This document shows, in pieces, positions 46,043-57,240 of a stretch of 64,000 nt of DNA; the first letter of the stretch is position 1, and the number at the start of each line of letters is the position of its first letter. The position numbers and the translations under genes are program-made. This DNA comes from Phlebotomus papatasi (lineage: Eukaryota > Arthropoda > Insecta > Diptera > Psychodidae): NCBI RefSeq assembly GCF_024763615.1, contig NC_077223.1, forward strand, positions 65,906,627-65,970,626, written 5' to 3'. Under the pieces are notes generated by a model. That model was not told the origin of the DNA. It ran no database searches and saw only the letters and a program-made list of their open reading frames with translations.

Positions 46043-46075
46043 GGGGAGAGTTGGGAAATTTAACGCAAAAATTGA
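46043..46075 (+). repeat. Solitary GGGG-type element end
   Basis: TA followed by GGGGAGAGTTGGGAAATTTA resembles the left end at 13385. No convincing partner was found within the next kilobase. From 46076 to 47092 nothing else is supported except a duplicated GGCTGATCCTTTACCG word (about 46391 and 46419). Confidence 0.35.
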
Positions 46076-47092
46076 ATTTTAAATTTTTCAGTTTCTCTAT
46101 TTATCGAGAGGTTAAATCATTAAGGGAAACCCGAACCAGTAGACCTTGCGAGAAAATGTTTGGAAATCCTAAGAGTTTACAAAATTCTTTTGGGAAACAA
46201 TGGACCTAGAGAAACTGAGGAATCTTTAAAGAAACTTTGAAGTTCATGAGGAATGTGGCAGAAGCCGATGAAGTTAAATAAGAAATGTACGAAAAATCCA
46301 TTGATGTTGCACTTAAGAAACTTTTCAACAATCAAAGTGTGGTGATTTAATAGAAAATTTGATACTAAATCCTCAATGTATGATAGTTTGGGCTGATCCT
46401 TTACCGCCAAATCCTTTCGGCTGATCCTTTACCGGGCAGGGGCTAAGTATTCTCTAGGACCAGCCTGTGTCTATTTTCGGCATTACAGGAGAGTGATTTC
46501 AAGCTGAGATTTTACATGCTAAGTATAGGATTTTTAAAATTTAAAACCCTTATAAATTTGATAATAATTAACTTTCCAGTATACTATTCACAGGGAAGGT
46601 AGAGGATGTTAAAGAGTACCCAAAAAACGAATTTTGCAAAAAAATCCACTTATTTGACTTATATTCTGACAAGTCGAAATGCTTTAACAAATGTCAAAGT
46701 ACTGATGGCAACATGATGAGTTTTATCACTGAAAAATTCGATCTGCTTTAAGTAAGAATAATGTATTAAATGCAGGAAAGTATCCTAATGATCCTGTGTG
46801 AACCATCCCTATACTTTCAGTTAGAACTTAAAGATAAATTATTAGAATATTATAGTTTGAATCTACACCCTTTAATGAGATAACAAATATCGTGAAAAAT
46901 AAGACTGCACCTTTCTAAAACTGCCCCACATCCCATATAAAGTTCAAGAAAATATATTCAGTGAAGATAGCGTCTAATACAAGAACAAGAACAGACTCAA
47001 CAAACCCTAGGACATGCTAATGATCTCGCAGAGCGATCGGCGATGAATGACGATTGGAAAGAAGGTTACTAAAGATGTAATCATCTGACTCA

Positions 47093-47260
47093 TTAACACT
47101 AAACCTACCAAGACCCGGTCAAATTGACCGGTTTAAAATTAACACATATTTGAACTGAACGGTACAATGTCACTATAAAACTTTATGAATTTCTTAAACA
47201 ATAAATTCTCTGAAAGTTTTGTTGTCATGTTGGTGTGTCCAAATTGAAATAAGGTAAAGG
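47093..47260. mobile_element. Possible piggyBac-like TTAA element end
   Basis: TTAACACTAAACCTACCAAG followed by the palindrome CCGGTCAAATTGACCGG. This arrangement resembles the ends of TTAA-inserting MITEs in insects (family recollection). The right end is not clear; GGTTAGGTTTGCGG near 47262 may be a decayed remnant. Confidence 0.4.
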
Positions 47261-47267
47261 GTTAGGT

Positions 47268-47610
47268 TTGCGGAATCTTTGGTTTTTCCATTTTGTCTTT
47301 TACACTTTTGTTTTTACCAGTTTGTCTTTGTAATCTTTATCTACAGTTATTTTTGTTCTTTGGAAACTCTGTCTTTGGAAATCTTGTCTTTCATATATAT
47401 ATTTTAAACAAGTATATTTTATTAAATAAAATAATGATATTATAAGGGTGTTTTTTTTAAGGTTTTTGTTTCGTCCTTCAGGGCAATGGGAAATTTTCTG
47501 TGTTTTGGAAAATTTCTAGTTTCGTCCTTCAGGGCAATGGGAAACTTTCTGTGTTTTGGGAAGTTATCAGTATCGCCTGTCGGGTCAAAGGGAAATTTTC
47601 TGAATTTTTG
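47268..47610 (+). repeat. Short tandem repeats, TTTTGTCTTT words and a 52-bp unit
   Basis: First part (47268-47395): loosely repeated TTTTGTCTTT/TGTCTTTGGAAA words. Second part (47467-47605): a 52-bp unit, TTTCGTCCTTCAGGGCAATG then GGAAATTTTCTGTGTTTTGG, present nearly twice and a third time in decayed form (CGCCTGTCGGGTCAAAGGG). Not coding. Confidence 0.65.
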
Positions 47611-50515
47611 AAAAATTGAAAAACCAAAAACAAATTAACTTTTGAAAATTTCCATGCTGGAGTTTGATTTTGAGTTTTGATTTCCAAAAACAAAAATTCA
47701 AAATTTTAAACTGGAAATGATATAAATTTACTTCGTTTTACCATACGTGCAGGGGATATCTTTCGTTCCATTTTCGGAAATTCGAAAATATTTCGAATTT
47801 TCAGCGTTGAATAATTTTTTTTAAAGATTTAATGACAAATTAATTAAGGGTTTAGAATATTAATCTTTTTCTCTTTTTTTTAAATTAAAAACTCTATTTT
47901 ATTAATAAAATAAAATAAGATTAAGAGTAAAGAAAAGAAATAGAAGACCAAGTTTTTGTGCTTTATAAAATATAAAACATTCCAATATTTGAAGGATGAC
48001 AACTTTCCCCTACTAAATATTTCCCCTGAAATTCTCAATAATTTCTTAGAATGTACAAATATTTTGCCACATAAAAGAAATGTTTATAAAATTTGCCTTA
48101 TGAAAGTACATTAGAAGCTTTCAAATTTACAGCGTTAAAACTTGTATACACTTTTATGGGTTTCAGATCTAAGACTTAAGTATATGGCTTAAATTTTTAA
48201 TTTCTTACCATTTAAGATTTTTAGGAAAATTTTGAATTAATTGGATTATTAAGGGCAAACGGTCTATTCAATTCTGAAAAACTGATAAAATTGATTGTTA
48301 TTTAGAATTTCGAGAACTTCGAGAACTGGGCTTAATCTCTAAGAAGATCGCTTAAGGCATATCATTACTATGGTATATTAGTGAACCTTTATCACTAATC
48401 CTGATATTGTTCTTAGTTCCCGTATGATATTGTGACTTTTGAAAGCTCAAATTGTGAGCTCAATCCAGTACTAGCCAATATTTTGAAAACTAAAAGTGCC
48501 CCTTTGTGAAATTGCCCTACCCTCCCTCAATAAAGTTTTAAGATCTTTCCATAATTACAAAGTCATTAAAGTAAATCCTATTTGAGTCGAGTATAAAAAA
48601 AACACAAAAATTGGAATACCAAACTCCTCAATATTCTATTACTTTAATGTAATGCATTTCATTCTTTGACTAAATTACTTTGTAACTTTAGGTACCAATG
48701 CCAGAGAAATAAATAAATCAATGAACACAAATTGGACTGTTTACTTTTTCATGAGGACTAAGAGAAAAAAAAAGATTATTTCTATCACACTAATTGCTTT
48801 GAAACTTCTCTCTAACACGAATTCATTAAATTTAAACTAAAATCAATGATACAATACCTTGTTCAATGTATTATAAATGGGTCCAATTAATGAGAATTAT
48901 AATAAGAACTGGCCATAAGAACGTAATAAAAGAAAAAGATCACTGAGCTGAGAAAATATTCCCCCCTTCAAATTCAAGGAAAATATATATTTATATTGTA
49001 ATGTAAGGCGATTTAGAATCGATATTGGGACAAAGTTCTCGTTAGATGATATTCTCCCAGGGACGTAGAAAATTAATATCAAATATTAGCATTACACTGA
49101 TCTGTGACAAGAAAATTGTTTCACTCAATAAATAATAAATTCTCCGTTACAATTTTCATTTATGTCTCGATATACTGAATATTAGACGAGAAATTGAATT
49201 TTGTGGTGACGTTCAATGCAAAAGGAATAGTTTTAAATATTCATTCCAAAAGACAATTTTATTGACAATATATACGTAAGATACAAGACGAAAAAAAGGT
49301 GCATTTCCTTTTCTTTTTTATGACTTTTCTTCTCTCTCCTCACATATTTTCCCTTTCCACCTCACATGTAGCATTATTAAATTATGACAAAATTGTCCTC
49401 GGAAATCAAATATTGCACGGACCGATGAGTGAGTGTAGTTAAAAAAAAATATCATCGAGAAAATGTTAAATCAAGAAAACAATAATCGAATCGGAGAATA
49501 ATAAAGTATTAATGGGAAAATTGCAGAAAAAATACTTGTGAATGCACTGAATAAAAAAAATCACATTGTCGTGCTTTTGCAATTATTGCAATTTTAATGC
49601 AATAATTGTTGGTCATCAAAGCAAAATTGACAGTGGCGGAGGGAAAAGAAATTGTTGGAATAAGACAATGAAGTTGGGGAGAGGAGTTGAGAAAAAAAAA
49701 TTGTAGAAGCATTATAGTATTCTTGTGAATTTATTAACATTTTCATTTGATTTTCCCCTCATCCCATCCAACACTCAAAAGCAATTTCCTCCAAGCAAAA
49801 GAAAAAGTATGTGTCGGGAGAGGGGCGGGGGGTATGTCCATCCCAAGAAAACTCAATATTATTTAAGAATTCTAAATGTTGCCTGAGAAATTGAGTTTAC
49901 GTCATATTATAGTCATTTTTACCATCTTAATTATTGAGGTAATTGGATTAAATACAAGAAAATGAGCAATTTTACTCCTCTGTTCTTTTGCCATTTTTCT
50001 TCAACACGGACCCAAAGTATACAGAGAGAAAAAAATGTATTAATTTCCGCGTATTGAAGACTTCTTTTATATTATTAATTTTTTTCTTGCTTCTTTTGCA
50101 TTTCATCACCAAGGAATATCCCTTCTTTTTCTATTTCATACATTCATTATTATGAAGTGATTGATGACATATCTTTTTTTTTTCATCTAAAGGAGAAAGG
50201 ATAATTATAAATCAATCTAGAGTTAGTTATGTCGTCCAAATTCTATTATTCAATCTCGTTAGATACTAAATTTAAAACCGTTACTTGACTGTTAATTTAA
50301 ATTTTGACATTAAGACGACGTTCGCGATTTTCATTTTTGACGTGTTTTTGAAATATTTTGAAAACTTAGCGAATATATTATAATAAACTCAAAAGTAGAG
50401 CGATGCTAAAGTCATATTGACGAATCTACTAAATCGATAAACCAAGATAATTTAAATTTGAGAAAAAAGTTAAATAAAGTTATTTTGTAAGGACGGTTAA
50501 AAATATAAAGACAGA
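47611..50515. other. AT-rich unique stretch
   Basis: A solitary right end (ACAACTTTCCCC TAC, about 47999-48013) is the only MITE trace. The remaining frames are short and AT-driven. Purine or pyrimidine runs are frequent. No gene is supported. Confidence 0.45.
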
Positions 50516-50519
50516 CTTC

Positions 50520-50641
50520 CTGCAACGACCAATACAATCTGTAAAGGAGAAATTTCACTGTTTGGTCACAAACGCTAAGACGGCGGTGGACGCAATAGAA
50601 AGAAAAGCAATAATTTCTTGATGAGTAACTATCTATCTATC
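50520..50641 (+). mobile_element. LINE 3' end with ATCT tail, copy 1
   Basis: Contains GTTTGGTCACAAACGCTAAG and ACGGCGGTGGACGC, then ends CTATCTATCTATCTAG. The copy at 59985-60128 shares GGTCACCAACACTAAGACAG, CGGTGAACGC and a TATCTATCTATC tail. A conserved 3' region plus short tandem tail is typical of non-LTR retrotransposons. Confidence 0.65.
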
Positions 50642-50669
50642 TAGAGTCAAAGCAAGAGAAGATATGTTA

Positions 50670-50906
50670 TAGGCCCATCGAATGGACTGGACCGCGACAA
50701 CTAACTGTCGTGCATCCAGATTGTTCATGGCCAATATCGAGAAAAACCGGACGAATTATCTTGTGGGTGACAGCCGCTGGAGAACCCGGCGGGCTGTTGA
50801 CACGTTACCCGGCCATTGTTTGAAGAAACATCTAAATAAGATTGGCATCCAATGTACAGAGGATGTAATAAGACTGAGGAGATGCCATACACCTTGTGTG
50901 TAACTG
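50670..50906 (+). pseudogene. Non-LTR retrotransposon remnant, RNase H-like C-terminus
   Basis: The 73-codon frame at 50682-50903 reads W-x-CRASRLF, then NYL, then LPGHCLKKHLNKIG and RLRRC. This matches the pattern at the end of the RNase H region in insect I/R1/Jockey-type elements, where LTGHC-x-x-x-HL-x-x-(I/M)G is followed by cysteines of a zinc knuckle. Only this piece survives; the element is truncated on both sides. It follows directly on another LINE tail. Confidence 0.65.
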
Positions 50907-51332
50907 CCCCAGTTTATTTAATTTGAGGCGAAAACATATTAATGGAAGCTGCTTGGTAAAGCGGTAGTGTCTCAAAGTGAATTATCAGGGATACAGTCAG
51001 TCTGTTTGGTGGAATTTATCCGGAGAACAGGCTGTCTTGACACATCCTATTCAAAATAGGGTAAATTTTAGGGAATGCATAATGAGCCCAAATAGATGAC
51101 AAATTTCATGAAATTTCACTGTAGTCTCCATCTCCATCTACAATAGGCGGAAAAACGTGAAATTTCATGAAATTTGCCATCTATAGGCCCAAAAGAGATG
51201 CCTGAGTGCAGCAGTCACCTTTGACCGCCCCTCTTCTAAATTTAAATCATATGGTCGAAGGAAAACCTATTCGGCACGGAATACCTATTAGCAATTTCGT
51301 CAAAATATTGAAATTTAATGGCAAAATCTTTT
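50907..51332. other. Unique stretch, nothing recognised
   Basis: A local duplication of GTGAAATTTCATGAAATTT / AATTTCATGAAATTTCACTG words occurs at 51100-51180 (inverted, about 20 bp). Otherwise nothing supported. Confidence 0.4.
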
Positions 51333-51958
51333 CGGTCTGTAAAAAATTCAAATTGGTCCGTAAAAAATAAAACACGGTCAGTAAAAAATTAAATGTGGAC
51401 AGTAAAAACTTTTAAAAAATTGGTAAAAAATTAAATTTGGTTCGTAAAAAGTCAAATATGATCGGTAAGAAAAAAAATTTGGTCGACAAAAAGTCAAATT
51501 TGATTTTTTTTCTGACCAAATTTGATATTTTAATGACCAAATTTGACTTTTTACCGACCAAATTTGACTTTTCTCCGATCGAATGTGATTTTCTACTAAC
51601 CAACTTTGAATTTTTACTGACCGAATTTGATTTTTTACCTACTAAATTTGATTTCTTGTTGATCAAAATATTTGCTGATAAAATTTGATTTTTTACAGAC
51701 CAGATTCTCTATTTTTTACAGACCATATTTTATTTTTTTACTGACCGTATTTTATTTTTTACTGACCAAATTTGACTTTTTACCAACCAAATTTAATTTT
51801 TTACCGATTTTTTAAAAGTTTTTTACTGGCCATATTTAATTTTTTACTGACCATATTTTATTTTTAACTGACCACATTTAATTTTTTACTGACCAAATTT
51901 TATTTTTTACTGACCAAATTTTATTTTAAACTGACCAAATTTTATTTTTTACAGACTA
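51333..51958. repeat. Large hairpin made of a 21-22 bp unit (element X)
   Basis: The unit GACCAAATTTGACTTTTTAC is repeated roughly 25-30 times: inverted (GGTCAGTAAAAAATTAAA) left of 51505 and direct to the right. Register is kept across the arms: 51405-51451 is almost exactly the inverse of 51771-51829, including the odd CTTTTAAAAAATTGG junction. Frames on both strands (51412-51666, 51437-51688) are 7-residue repeats translated from it. Confidence 0.85.
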
Positions 51959-52206
51959 ATAAGTCGCAGCCAAATTTAATTAATGTATCAAATAAAATGC
52001 AAGTAATAGGCCGTTTTGCAATAAGCTACCTCTTCCTATGATCCTATATAGGCTAAATGTTTAAATTTCGTATCCCAAATAACACAGAATTGTGTGAATT
52101 GGTTCCAATAACATAAAGTGGAAAAGTCTTACACTGTTCCACTTTACCAGATTCTTTTTACAGAATATGCGTAAATTAATTAAATTACAAAATCTTCTAA
52201 GACATA

Positions 52207-52626
52207 GGGTAAGTGTGCCAAATTTCGGCATAGTTGCATGCAAGAGCCAAAGTCTAAAGTTTGAAATGCAATGTTTAAATTGATTTTTTTTTAAATATTT
52301 CTTCTTAATGAGTGTTACTTGGAACCTTGCAAACAGTTTATCGTCTTTATTTTCTCTAAGATCATGCCTAATACATTTTAAAATGAACAAAAATATAGAC
52401 ATTGCTTGGGTGGCCTATTTCGACCACCTATATTCTCATAGTTCCTTGCCCTTCCGGAATTCTTCCAACGTCTTTTTCACATCATCTCATTTGTCGAAGC
52501 TACATTTTTTGTAATTTTTTTTTATTGTATAATTTCTAGAGTATGCAAAAACTGAAAATTCATGGAAATTTGAGGAAGAAAAAATGGCCGGAATTGCAAG
52601 CTGGCCGGAATTTGGTACACTTACCC
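52207..52626. mobile_element. GGGG-type MITE, family Q, copy 2
   Basis: Ends GGGTAAGTGTGCCAAATTTC and GGCCGGAATTTGGTACACTT then ACCC, with TA on both sides. Interior TTTGAAATGCAATG and GGAACCTTGCAAAC match copy 1 at 15048. It is longer than copy 1 by about 80 bp. Frames at 52061-52514 overlap it on both strands and are not genes. Confidence 0.85.
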
Positions 52627-54355
52627 TAGAATTTTCAATTCTACATTTATTTAGAATATAAGAATTCCATAATAATAACCGCCATCTAACGGTAAATTTA
52701 AATGTTGACAGACATTAATGACATCCGAAGATTCACGACAATATCCGATTAATATTTAGAACTCAAATAAAACCGAATCAACCGTAATTTTCATCAGTGC
52801 ACTTTCCACACCCCCAAATTCACCCTCAGAAAAAAAGCTCCGAGGGAGAAAAGCAATATCAAAATAAAAATTAAACAACTTGGTGCAATATAAAATTTAC
52901 AGGAGGAAAGAACATAGTGTATATAAGCTTGGTAATTAATCATTAAATCGTCACATGGGAGTGAATGTAACAAATTGCAAAAAATAAATCACCGGTGTTT
53001 TTGCACACGTTTCTCCGTTGGAAAAATATAAAAATATAATTTTTCGACATGATTGCAGAATTGCACCGAGTGCCAAAAGAGATGCTTTTTCTTTCTCATT
53101 TTTCCTACTTTTATATTATATATGTGAAAGGGGAATGGGGGAGGGGGGGGTCATCGTGTGTTCCTTCCTCTGTCATTTTCAACAGTTTTCCCGCCGATAT
53201 AAGCACAAAAATGGAAAGTCACTCCTATTGCAAACGAAATATCAACATTAAATATTTATATTGAAGAACCTGATGATGCACCCAAGCTCGAATGTCTGTG
53301 GTAGTGGTAAAAAAAGTGGTCCTCAACCCTTTCTTCCCAATAAACTTTTCCTCGTGGGTAGATACTGTTTCTTTTTTTTTAATAGGGAAGGGGTACTTGG
53401 GATTGGAAAAGTGGGCAGAAGATATATAGAAGGGAATATTTCCACTACTGTGCATCACACATTCCATTGATGTGCTCATGTGAACGACGTGAGGAAGAAA
53501 AAGTAAAGGGAGGACGAATATTATAGCAAAACTCAATGGTTTTTTATTATAGATGATGATGATGAGAGCCCAAGCGATGAGAAAAGCTAATTTAAAATTT
53601 AATGGCTAGAGCTTAAACAGATGGGCTTTTTATATCCTTCTCACTCCCACCATACATGCCCATATTTCGCGTTGTCCCACCTCACCCCCTACATCATATT
53701 TTTAATGTCGAATTCCTATACACTCTATCTCTCATTTTTTTTGTATCATACCTCTACTCTAGAGTGCCTCATCCAGATTGCATTTTTTTCGGGTGAAGAG
53801 AAAAGCATGTGGGTGGGGTACAAAATGCAAGTGATATTTGCACACAACGTAGATAATATTACAAAAAAAAAAAGAGTATACGCGAAAAATTCAACTTCAA
53901 ATTATAATTTTAAATACTTCTGCTCTGTCATATTCAAAATTCATCCATTGCTCACATTTGAGCACTTTTTTTTCATTTTGAACACGACAATCATTCATTT
54001 CTCCATTTCTCTCAATTTCATCCTGAAATGACTCTATGTCCTTAATGAATTTGATATTTTTTTATAGGATACTCCTTTTCGACCATAGATATATCCATGC
54101 ACCACTGCAAAATGTCATCTTGCTAATGCAAATTTTTCAGCCAGCAAATGCTAATTGTGCCATAAAGCTCCTTAATTTTAACGGTAAAAGCTCTGATGGG
54201 CTGTATAGGATAGGATCGTATCAAAGAACTTTTTTTTTTCAAAATTTTGAAAGATTTTAAAACTGTAGGTAAATTACTCGTAATTGAAAGACCTTTAACT
54301 GTTTCTTCATAAAGCATAAAATTAATTCAATAGATTCGGAGCTATGATGACCTTA
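52627..54355. other. AT-rich unique stretch
   Basis: Frames up to 136 codons (53621-54031) are F/I/S/N-rich and unsupported. A GATGATGATGATGAG run lies near 53553. No repeat match. Confidence 0.4.
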
Positions 54356-54562
54356 GGGAGAAGTGGGGCAACTTTGGGATTTTTTGAAATTGGGATTTTT
54401 CCCCTATTTTTAAGTGGAACTGAGCTATATCAAAATGTAATTTAGCTTCTCAATCTTTTTGTGCAGCTAAATTATATCACGAAAAGGCTCAATTTTATTT
54501 AAAAATAGGTGAAAAATCCCAATTTCAAAGGTACCTCACTTTAAAATAGCCCCACTTCCCCC
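54356..54562. mobile_element. Hairpin MITE, family O, copy 1
   Basis: Ends GGGAGAAGTGGGGCAACTTT and AAAATAGCCCCACTTCCCCC, with TA on both sides. Long inner arms pair: TGAAATTGGGATTTTTCCCC with GGTGAAAAATCCCAATTTCA. 207 bp. The relative at 13472 is more decayed. Confidence 0.88.
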
Positions 54563-55692
54563 TAAGTACAACGAGGAAAAATGACAATAATTTTACTGAA
54601 TTAATAAAAACAAATTATAAATAAACAACTACATTTTGATAGTTTTAATACCTAAAATTTGTTCTTAAAATTTAATTAGTAAAGAGGTCTACTGATTATA
54701 TGCTAGTAATTGCTAAAAAAATATTTCAGCATATCGTCGCCTGGATCAGCAACTGTGCTATCAGGATTTTCATTGTATCTTTTCTTATTTTAAACAGGGG
54801 CATGATATTTTCTATAATTCCCATAAGTTTCTAGCGAGCCGAAAAAACTTTTGAGTTTATTAGCTGTTTTCTGTCATTGTAGAATGAATTAGCAAAAAAT
54901 ACTAATACAATATAAAAGCCAATTTAATAACGAAGAGGCAAACGAAAACCCTAAATTGACAACCTACGTAGTTTTGGAGATATCTCGTGAAATGTGTACG
55001 AAAACAGGGAAAAAATTACACTAAAACCGGTCGCATTTTCAGACCTAATGTCACCCCCCTGGTTTTAAACCAATACGCAGTGGTATATTGTTTGCAAGAA
55101 ATGAACAGATACAAAGCTAATTTAGATAACACAGATACTAATCCAACTGATAATTTATATCTCCCAATTTATAAAAGCTAGCAAAAAAAAACTTATTTTT
55201 TGGTAACTATAAACATCTCGTTGTTAATTGATTTTATTTGATTTTGCAAATTCAATTGACCAGATGAAAACTTTTGTACAGTGGTTACAGTATTTTCATT
55301 GCAATATTTCAAATTAATTTTTACAAAAACAAAAAAAAAATCATACAGATTTGAAAGAAAATTGGTGAAAAATTTCTGAGACTGGTTTTTGGGCCCAAAT
55401 AGACTCAGGTCGGTCTTGGAAAATATTTAGCAAGTAAAATTTGGCAGTAGATTCATCTTAAAATGTCGTAGGCTGGAGGCTTAAGATGATCGATTACATG
55501 TCCTTAGTGTGAATTTCGTTTACTTAATGCTTCACAATCAAATTTCACAGGATAAATATTTTCGAAGATCAGACTAGGCTTGCAGTCGGCAAGTTCGATT
55601 AAATTGAATAAAAGCACACGAGACAATTTTAAGCTCAGTTTTATCATTTTAGGAGATTTAAAAGATTTAAAAGCAGCAAAAAAAAGGGTGGC
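54563..55692. other. AT-rich unique stretch
   Basis: A 64-codon plus frame (54987-55181) has no recognised domain. Nothing else supported. Confidence 0.4.
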
Positions 55693-55737
55693 TAGCGTTC
55701 AAGATTCTGCGAAATGCTCAAACTCGTGACTTAGATA

Positions 55738-55940
55738 CAGTAGACTCTCACTCAATCGGCTCTTTTTCACGTTTATTTATGAAGCAAATTTGTTCAAATT
55801 AGCTGTAGTTCCTCTTATTTTATCATGATTCCTTATAATTGAGCACTTTTTGTGGAATTTACAATGACTCTGTCGGCCAAATCTATCGATAATTTGGATG
55901 ATCTTTTGCCCCATATGCCCGATTGAGAGAGAGTCTACTG
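55738..55940 (-). mobile_element. pogo/Tigger-like MITE, family P, copy 4
   Basis: Runs opposite to copies 1-3, starting CAGTAGACTCTCACTCAATC and ending GAGAGAGAGTCTACTG, flanked by TA. At 203 bp it has lost about 30 bp near the left arm (AAAATTGTCAAC region). Copy CC1 shows the empty site. Confidence 0.87.
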
Positions 55941-56049
55941 TACCATACTTCAAAAGTACTTTCGCTTAGATTTACCATTTACCGATTCTCAACCTATTTG
56001 AACTAGCTCATAAATCACTTAAAAGATCCGAAAATAGTTATAAGTTATA

Positions 56050-56391
56050 CAGTAGGCTCTCTCAAATTCGGGCAATTGGGACCGAAATGTCACACGAAAT
56101 AGAGAGAAATTCGGGCGTCAAACTGTTTGAAATGCAACGACTTTTTATTTATCTGCATCCTTATATCAAGTTTACATACCGATATTTAACTTAAATTCCA
56201 TGAAAACCCTAAATAATGCAAAATAACATCATAACTAAGAAAAATCATGGAAATTTTGAGCATATTTGTTTCATTTAACAAAAATAAGCTAATGTGGAAC
56301 ATGTCAACAAACTTTTTTTTTATAATTAAACTGCTGCCCGAATTAAAAAGTAGCCCGAGCTTAAAAGAGCCGAATTAGCGAGGGTCTACTG
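56050..56391 (+). mobile_element. pogo/Tigger-like MITE, divergent subfamily, copy 5
   Basis: Ends CAGTAGGCTCTCTCAAATTC and CGAATTAGCGAGGGTCTACTG-like sequence, with TA flanks. Shares GGGACCGAAATGTCA and GGGCGTCAAA with the others, but the 342-bp interior is largely different. It is a separate subfamily using the same terminal signals. Confidence 0.8.
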
Positions 56392-56788
56392 TAAGAGTAA
56401 AAAATAACTTTTGGACAAAAATTACTTATTGGTTCATAATCGATTCCTTGCCGGTTTACATCTAAATCTAAATTGAATCGATTTATAAATTACTCAAAAC
56501 CTTATATAAAATACCTTAAAAGTTAAAAATAAAAAAATGAATTTGGGATAAAAATTAATTATAGATTATAAACCGGTTCATTACCAGTTCAGAACCGATT
56601 GAAATCGGTTCAGGCTTGTCAAGAATTCCAATAAATACCTTTCCAACGAATCCAAATGTGATACCATTCGGTTGACAAATATGCTCTCGTAAGCCTATTT
56701 AACCTTTCACCTTGAAAAACCGTTATTATGAATTATTATGGGGCATTTTCGTATATGTACAAAATGTCCACCTGGGTAGAGTTTACAT

Positions 56789-57040
56789 CACTGAGAAAAA
56801 AAAGAAGCTGCGATTAACTTTTTTCGTCATAACTTTAACACATTTTAGATGTAAAAATATATCAACATTTTTTAATGTTAATTTTACACCTTTTAAAGGT
56901 AAAATCAACATGGAAGAATGGTGACTTTAACCCATAATACACCTAAAAAGGGTAATATTTACACTATTTTCGGATCAATACTGCAGGGTAAAATTAACAT
57001 TTCCGGAATGTTATTTTAACTTTTCGGATTTCTCTCAGTG
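56789..57040. mobile_element. Modular foldback element V
   Basis: 252 bp, ends CACTGAGAAAAA and TTTCTCTCAGTG. The interior alternates TAATTTTACAC, GGTAAAATCAACAT and GGTAAAATTAACAT words in both orientations. No coding frame. The terminal CACTGAGA and motif layout parallel elements T and U. Confidence 0.75.
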
Positions 57041-57099
57041 ATCATATTCAAACATGAAAAATGGGAAGGAGAGGGTGGAGGAAAATGAGGGGCATGTTA

Positions 57100-57225
57100 A
57101 TGGTCTCAGGGTAGACTTATAGGGAGTCCCCTGAAGGTCCCAAGTCATTACCTTTTACCGTTTGGGCTCTAGGCGTGGTAACGGCAGACACATTAACGAA
57201 CACACACCCAGACGGACCTAAGTTG
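57100..57225. repeat. GC-balanced patch resembling a dispersed repeat tail
   Basis: Contains TACCGTTTGGGCTCTAGGCG and ACGAACACACACCCAGACGG. ACACACAC-CAGACGG wording is common in dispersed insect repeats (from memory), but no second copy exists in this window. Confidence 0.25.
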
Positions 57226-57240
57226 TAATTCTTAAAAGGT

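Larger units (their letters stand above)
55693..56720 (-). repeat. Unclassified repeat CC, copy 2, carrying two pogo-like MITEs
   Basis: Inverse of copy 1: GCGAAATGCTCAAACTCGTG at the left, AAAAGTACTTTCGCTTAGAT, then AACCGGTTCATTACCAG and, at the right, TTAACCTTTCACCTTGAAAA. Removing MITEs P4 and P5 restores the order of copy 1. The SINE site of copy 1 is uninterrupted here (AGGTTAAATAGG on the minus strand). Confidence 0.7.

Noticed and set aside
50682..50903. Functional RNase H or reverse-transcriptase gene
   Set aside because: Only a C-terminal fragment of about 70 codons remains, flanked by unrelated sequence; no catalytic region is present.
51412..51688. Two overlapping frames (84 minus, 83 plus) with repeating KKSNLV or LTKFDF
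   Set aside because: Both are readings of the same 21-bp array on opposite strands.
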